Source: Prochlorococcus sp. AG-449-G23
Lineage (GTDB): Bacteria; Cyanobacteriota; Cyanobacteriia; PCC-6307; Cyanobiaceae
Assembly (NCBI GenBank): GCA_003209585.1
Contig: QCQJ01000007.1
Coordinates: forward strand, 1 to 64,000
DNA: 64,000 nt
Direction of reading: 5' to 3'
This document shows positions 61,153 through 64,000 of the stretch, piece after piece (position 1 is the first letter of the stretch; each line of letters opens with the position of its first letter). The notes under the pieces are model-generated. The model made no database searches. It worked only from the letters and a program-made list of their open reading frames with translations, and was not told where the DNA came from. Position numbers and translations under genes: made by a program.

Positions 61153-61470
61153 ATGGCAGCAAGAAAAACATATATTTTAAAACTCTATGTTGCTGGAAAT
61201 ACTCCTAATTCAATGAGAGCTTTAAATACCTTAAGAGAAATTTTAGAAAATGAATTTAAAGGGGTTTATGCTCTGAAGGTTATTGATGTACTTAAGCAAC
61301 CACAACTTGCTGAGGAAGACAAGATTTTAGCTACCCCAACCTTATCTAAAATTTTACCTCCACCAGTTAGAAGAATAATTGGAGATCTCTCTGATAGAGA
61401 GAAAGTGTTAATTGGTTTAGATTTACTTTTTGATGAATTAACTGAAAATGAATATAGTGGAGATAAATAA
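61153..61470 (+). CDS. kaiB: Circadian clock protein KaiB
   Basis: [35 protein letters not shown]. Confidence 0.98.
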   Translation: MAARKTYILKLYVAGNTPNSMRALNTLREILENEFKGVYALKVIDVLKQPQLAEEDKILATPTLSKILPPPVRRIIGDLSDREKVLIGLDLLFDELTENEYSGDK

Positions 61471-61528
61471 CATATAGAAACTCTTATAACTTAAAGATAA
61501 ATTTGATCTTTATTCTTTATAAAATTTT

Positions 61529-63070
61529 TTGAATAAAACTATGAAAGATAAGAAATTTGGTAAATCAAATAAAATGCAAGTACAAAAATTACCTACTGGT
61601 ATAGAAGGCTTTGATGATGTTTGTAGAGGAGGGCTGCCCGTATCTCGAAGTACTCTCGTAAGTGGTACTTCAGGGACTGGAAAAACTGTTTTTTCAATTC
61701 AATACTTATACCATGGGATTTGTAATTTTGATGAGCCTGGGATCTTTGTGACATTTGAGGAATCCCCACTAGATATAATTAGAAATGCCGCAAGTTTTGG
61801 TTGGGATTTACAAGAATTAATTGATCAAAATAAACTATTTATTTTGGACGCATCTCCTGACCCTGATGGTCAGGATGTTGCGGGTAACTTTGATTTGTCT
61901 GGTCTTATTGAGAGAATTAGTTACGCAATTAGGAAATATAAAGCTAAAAGAGTTGCAATAGATTCAATAACTGCAGTCTTTCAACAGTATGATGCCATTT
62001 ACGTTGTTAGAAGAGAAATATTTAGATTGATTGCAAGACTAAAAGAAATAGGAGTGACAACAGTTATGACTACAGAAAGGGTTGATGATTATGGACCAAT
62101 TGCTAGATATGGAGTTGAAGAATTTGTATCTGATAATGTTGTCTTATTAAGAAATGTTCTCGAGTCAGAGAAGAGAAGAAGAACCCTAGAGGTTTTGAAG
62201 TTAAGAGGCACTGTACATATGAAAGGTGAATATCCATTCACTATGGGAATGGATGGTATAAGTGTGTTTGCTCTTGGAGCAATGAGATTAACGCAAAGAT
62301 CATCAAACATTAGGATTAGCTCTGGAGTTAAAGATCTTGATGAAATGTGCGGTGGAGGATATTTTCAAGATTCCATTATCCTTGCCACTGGAGCTACTGG
62401 TACAGGTAAGACAATGCTCGTATCAAAATTTGTTGAAGATGCTTATAACAATAATGAAAGAGCAATACTTTTCGCATATGAGGAATCTAGGGCTCAATTG
62501 CTTAGAAATGCTACTAGTTGGGGAATAGACTTTGAAAAGATGGAAAGTGATGGGTTATTGAAAATTATTTGTGCATATCCTGAATCAACTGGTTTAGAAG
62601 ATCACTTGCAAATTATAAAAACGCAAATTAATCAATTTAAACCAAAAAGAATGGCAATTGATTCTCTTTCAGCATTAGCAAGAGGAGTAAGTTTAAATGC
62701 ATTTAGACAGTTTGTAATTGCTGTTACTGGTTATACAAAACAAGAAGAAATAGCAGGCTTTTTTACTAATACTGCAGAAGAATTCATGGGTAGTCATTCA
62801 ATAACTGACTCTCACATTTCAACAATTACAGATACTATATTATTGCTTCAATATGTAGAGATAAAAGGTGAGATGGCTAGAGCTTTAAATGTTTTTAAAA
62901 TGCGGGGATCTTGGCATGATAAACGCATAAGAGAATTTATTATTACAAATCGGGGACCTGAAATAAAAGATTCTTTTTCTAATTTTGAGCAAATATTTAG
63001 TGGTGCCCCTCACAGAGTTGTTCCTGATCAAAATGTTCAAAATATTTTTAAAGGATTGGATAATAATTAG
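61529..63070 (+). CDS. kaiC: Circadian clock protein KaiC
   Basis: Two Walker A motifs (GTSGTGKT, GATGTGKT); DSHISTITDTILLLQYVEIKGEM phosphosite region. Confidence 0.99.
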   Translation: MNKTMKDKKFGKSNKMQVQKLPTGIEGFDDVCRGGLPVSRSTLVSGTSGTGKTVFSIQYLYHGICNFDEPGIFVTFEESPLDIIRNAASFGWDLQELIDQNKLFILDASPDPDGQDVAGNFDLSGLIERISYAIRKYKAKRVAIDSITAVFQQYDAIYVVRREIFRLIARLKEIGVTTVMTTERVDDYGPIARYGVEEFVSDNVVLLRNVLESEKRRRTLEVLKLRGTVHMKGEYPFTMGMDGISVFALGAMRLTQRSSNIRISSGVKDLDEMCGGGYFQDSIILATGATGTGKTMLVSKFVEDAYNNNERAILFAYEESRAQLLRNATSWGIDFEKMESDGLLKIICAYPESTGLEDHLQIIKTQINQFKPKRMAIDSLSALARGVSLNAFRQFVIAVTGYTKQEEIAGFFTNTAEEFMGSHSITDSHISTITDTILLLQYVEIKGEMARALNVFKMRGSWHDKRIREFIITNRGPEIKDSFSNFEQIFSGAPHRVVPDQNVQNIFKGLDNN

Positions 63071-63984
63071 ATTTTTTCACCAATTTCAGAACCTGAAAAA
63101 GCGTCTGTATTGTTAATTGCTTTTGTTAATAATTCATCTTTATCAGATTGTGCTAAGGCTAAATCAAACCAAAAAGTTGTTCCTACTCCTAATTCACTTG
63201 CCATACGAATTGCACTCCCATGCTTCTCAATGATTCCACGGACTATAGATAAACCTAGACCAGTCCCTTGCTCAGTGTGAACTGCATTCTCTACTCTATA
63301 AAAACGATCGAATATCTTTTCTTGATCAGCTTGAGATATGCCTGAACCTGTATCAGCAATCTCAATTCTTACTTTTGGTAATGGTGAAACTAACTCACAC
63401 TGAGGTGCTTCGTCATTATTTTTACTGGGAGGATAAGCAGGACAGGAATCTGGCCAAGTATAAGCTCTTATAATTAACGTGCTGTTTTTTGGACTAAATT
63501 TCAATCCATTCCCTAGCAAATTATCAAAAACTTGTAAAAGTAAATCAAAATTTCCAAGAATTGGAGGAATAGTTTCTTCTATATCATGAGCTAAGGAAAC
63601 ATTTTTTTCTGTGGCATTAAGTCTATAATTTCTAAGAGTCTGCTCTATCGCTGGCTTAATGTCCATTTGCTCCAGTTGGATTATTTTTCCAGACTCCAAT
63701 CTTGATAAATCTAATACATCATTTACAAGTCTTGTTAACCTATCAGTCTCTGAATTTGCAATGCCTAAAAATTCTATTTGTTCTTCATCAGATAGCTGAT
63801 CTTTTAAATCATGTAAAGTTTCTACATAACTTTTGATATTAAAAAGTGGCGTCCTTAATTCGTGCGAAACATTACTAATAAATCTGTTTTGTGCCGCGTT
63901 AAGTTCTACTTCTCTTGTTAAATCTTGGATTGTTACGGCAATTCCCTTCAATTCAACTTTGTTTGTATCTAAAACTGATTGCAA
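63067..63984 (-). CDS. nblS: Sensor histidine kinase, NblS/DspA-like, truncated by window edge
   Basis: NRFISNVSHELRTPLFNIKSY; N/G boxes; neighbour of kaiC. Confidence 0.8.
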   Translation of the reverse strand: MQSVLDTNKVELKGIAVTIQDLTREVELNAAQNRFISNVSHELRTPLFNIKSYVETLHDLKDQLSDEEQIEFLGIANSETDRLTRLVNDVLDLSRLESGKIIQLEQMDIKPAIEQTLRNYRLNATEKNVSLAHDIEETIPPILGNFDLLLQVFDNLLGNGLKFSPKNSTLIIRAYTWPDSCPAYPPSKNNDEAPQCELVSPLPKVRIEIADTGSGISQADQEKIFDRFYRVENAVHTEQGTGLGLSIVRGIIEKHGSAIRMASELGVGTTFWFDLALAQSDKDELLTKAINNTDAFSGSEIGEKI

Positions 63985-64000
63985 GACAATTCTTAAAGTT

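Noticed and set aside
1-64000. CRISPR array, prophage structural genes, transposase, integrase
   Set aside because: No regularly spaced identical repeats and no ORF with transposase, integrase or phage structural motifs was recognised.

Overview
The window is AT-rich chromosome from a marine picocyanobacterium. Gene content (no kaiA next to kaiBC, many hli genes, numerous single-TM microproteins) fits a high-light-adapted Prochlorococcus; this is inferred from content, not from a search. Two zones are visible. About 1-38 kb is accessory, island-like DNA: hli clusters, dozens of microproteins, paralogous Cys-rich and Asp-rich peptides, two DUF3804 copies, a porin, two desaturases, and long intergenic stretches with dispersed repeats. 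About 38-64 kb is mostly core: murD, serA, prmA, petF, rnz, truB, rpmA, rplU, kaiB, kaiC, a truncated nblS-like kinase and tRNA-Val(GAC). The most interesting pattern is a dispersed composite repeat of about 190-240 bp at about 3.5, 6.0 and 9.4 kb. It carries near-exact to decayed copies of the 5' end of the EVE-domain gene at 331-795, plus internal inverted repeats, and it partitions the DNA into 2.5-3.4 kb blocks of hli and microprotein cargo. This could be an array of integrations or duplications using the EVE gene 5' end as a target. Also notable: a second short repeat family fused to hairpins, HLR1-like promoter sites at hli genes, hli-linked hairpins with a conserved loop, a candidate glutamine riboswitch, several microprotein families, a stand-alone NAD-ligase adenylation domain, and a photolyase-like protein with apparently swapped domains. 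All domain calls come from reading motifs; no database search was run.
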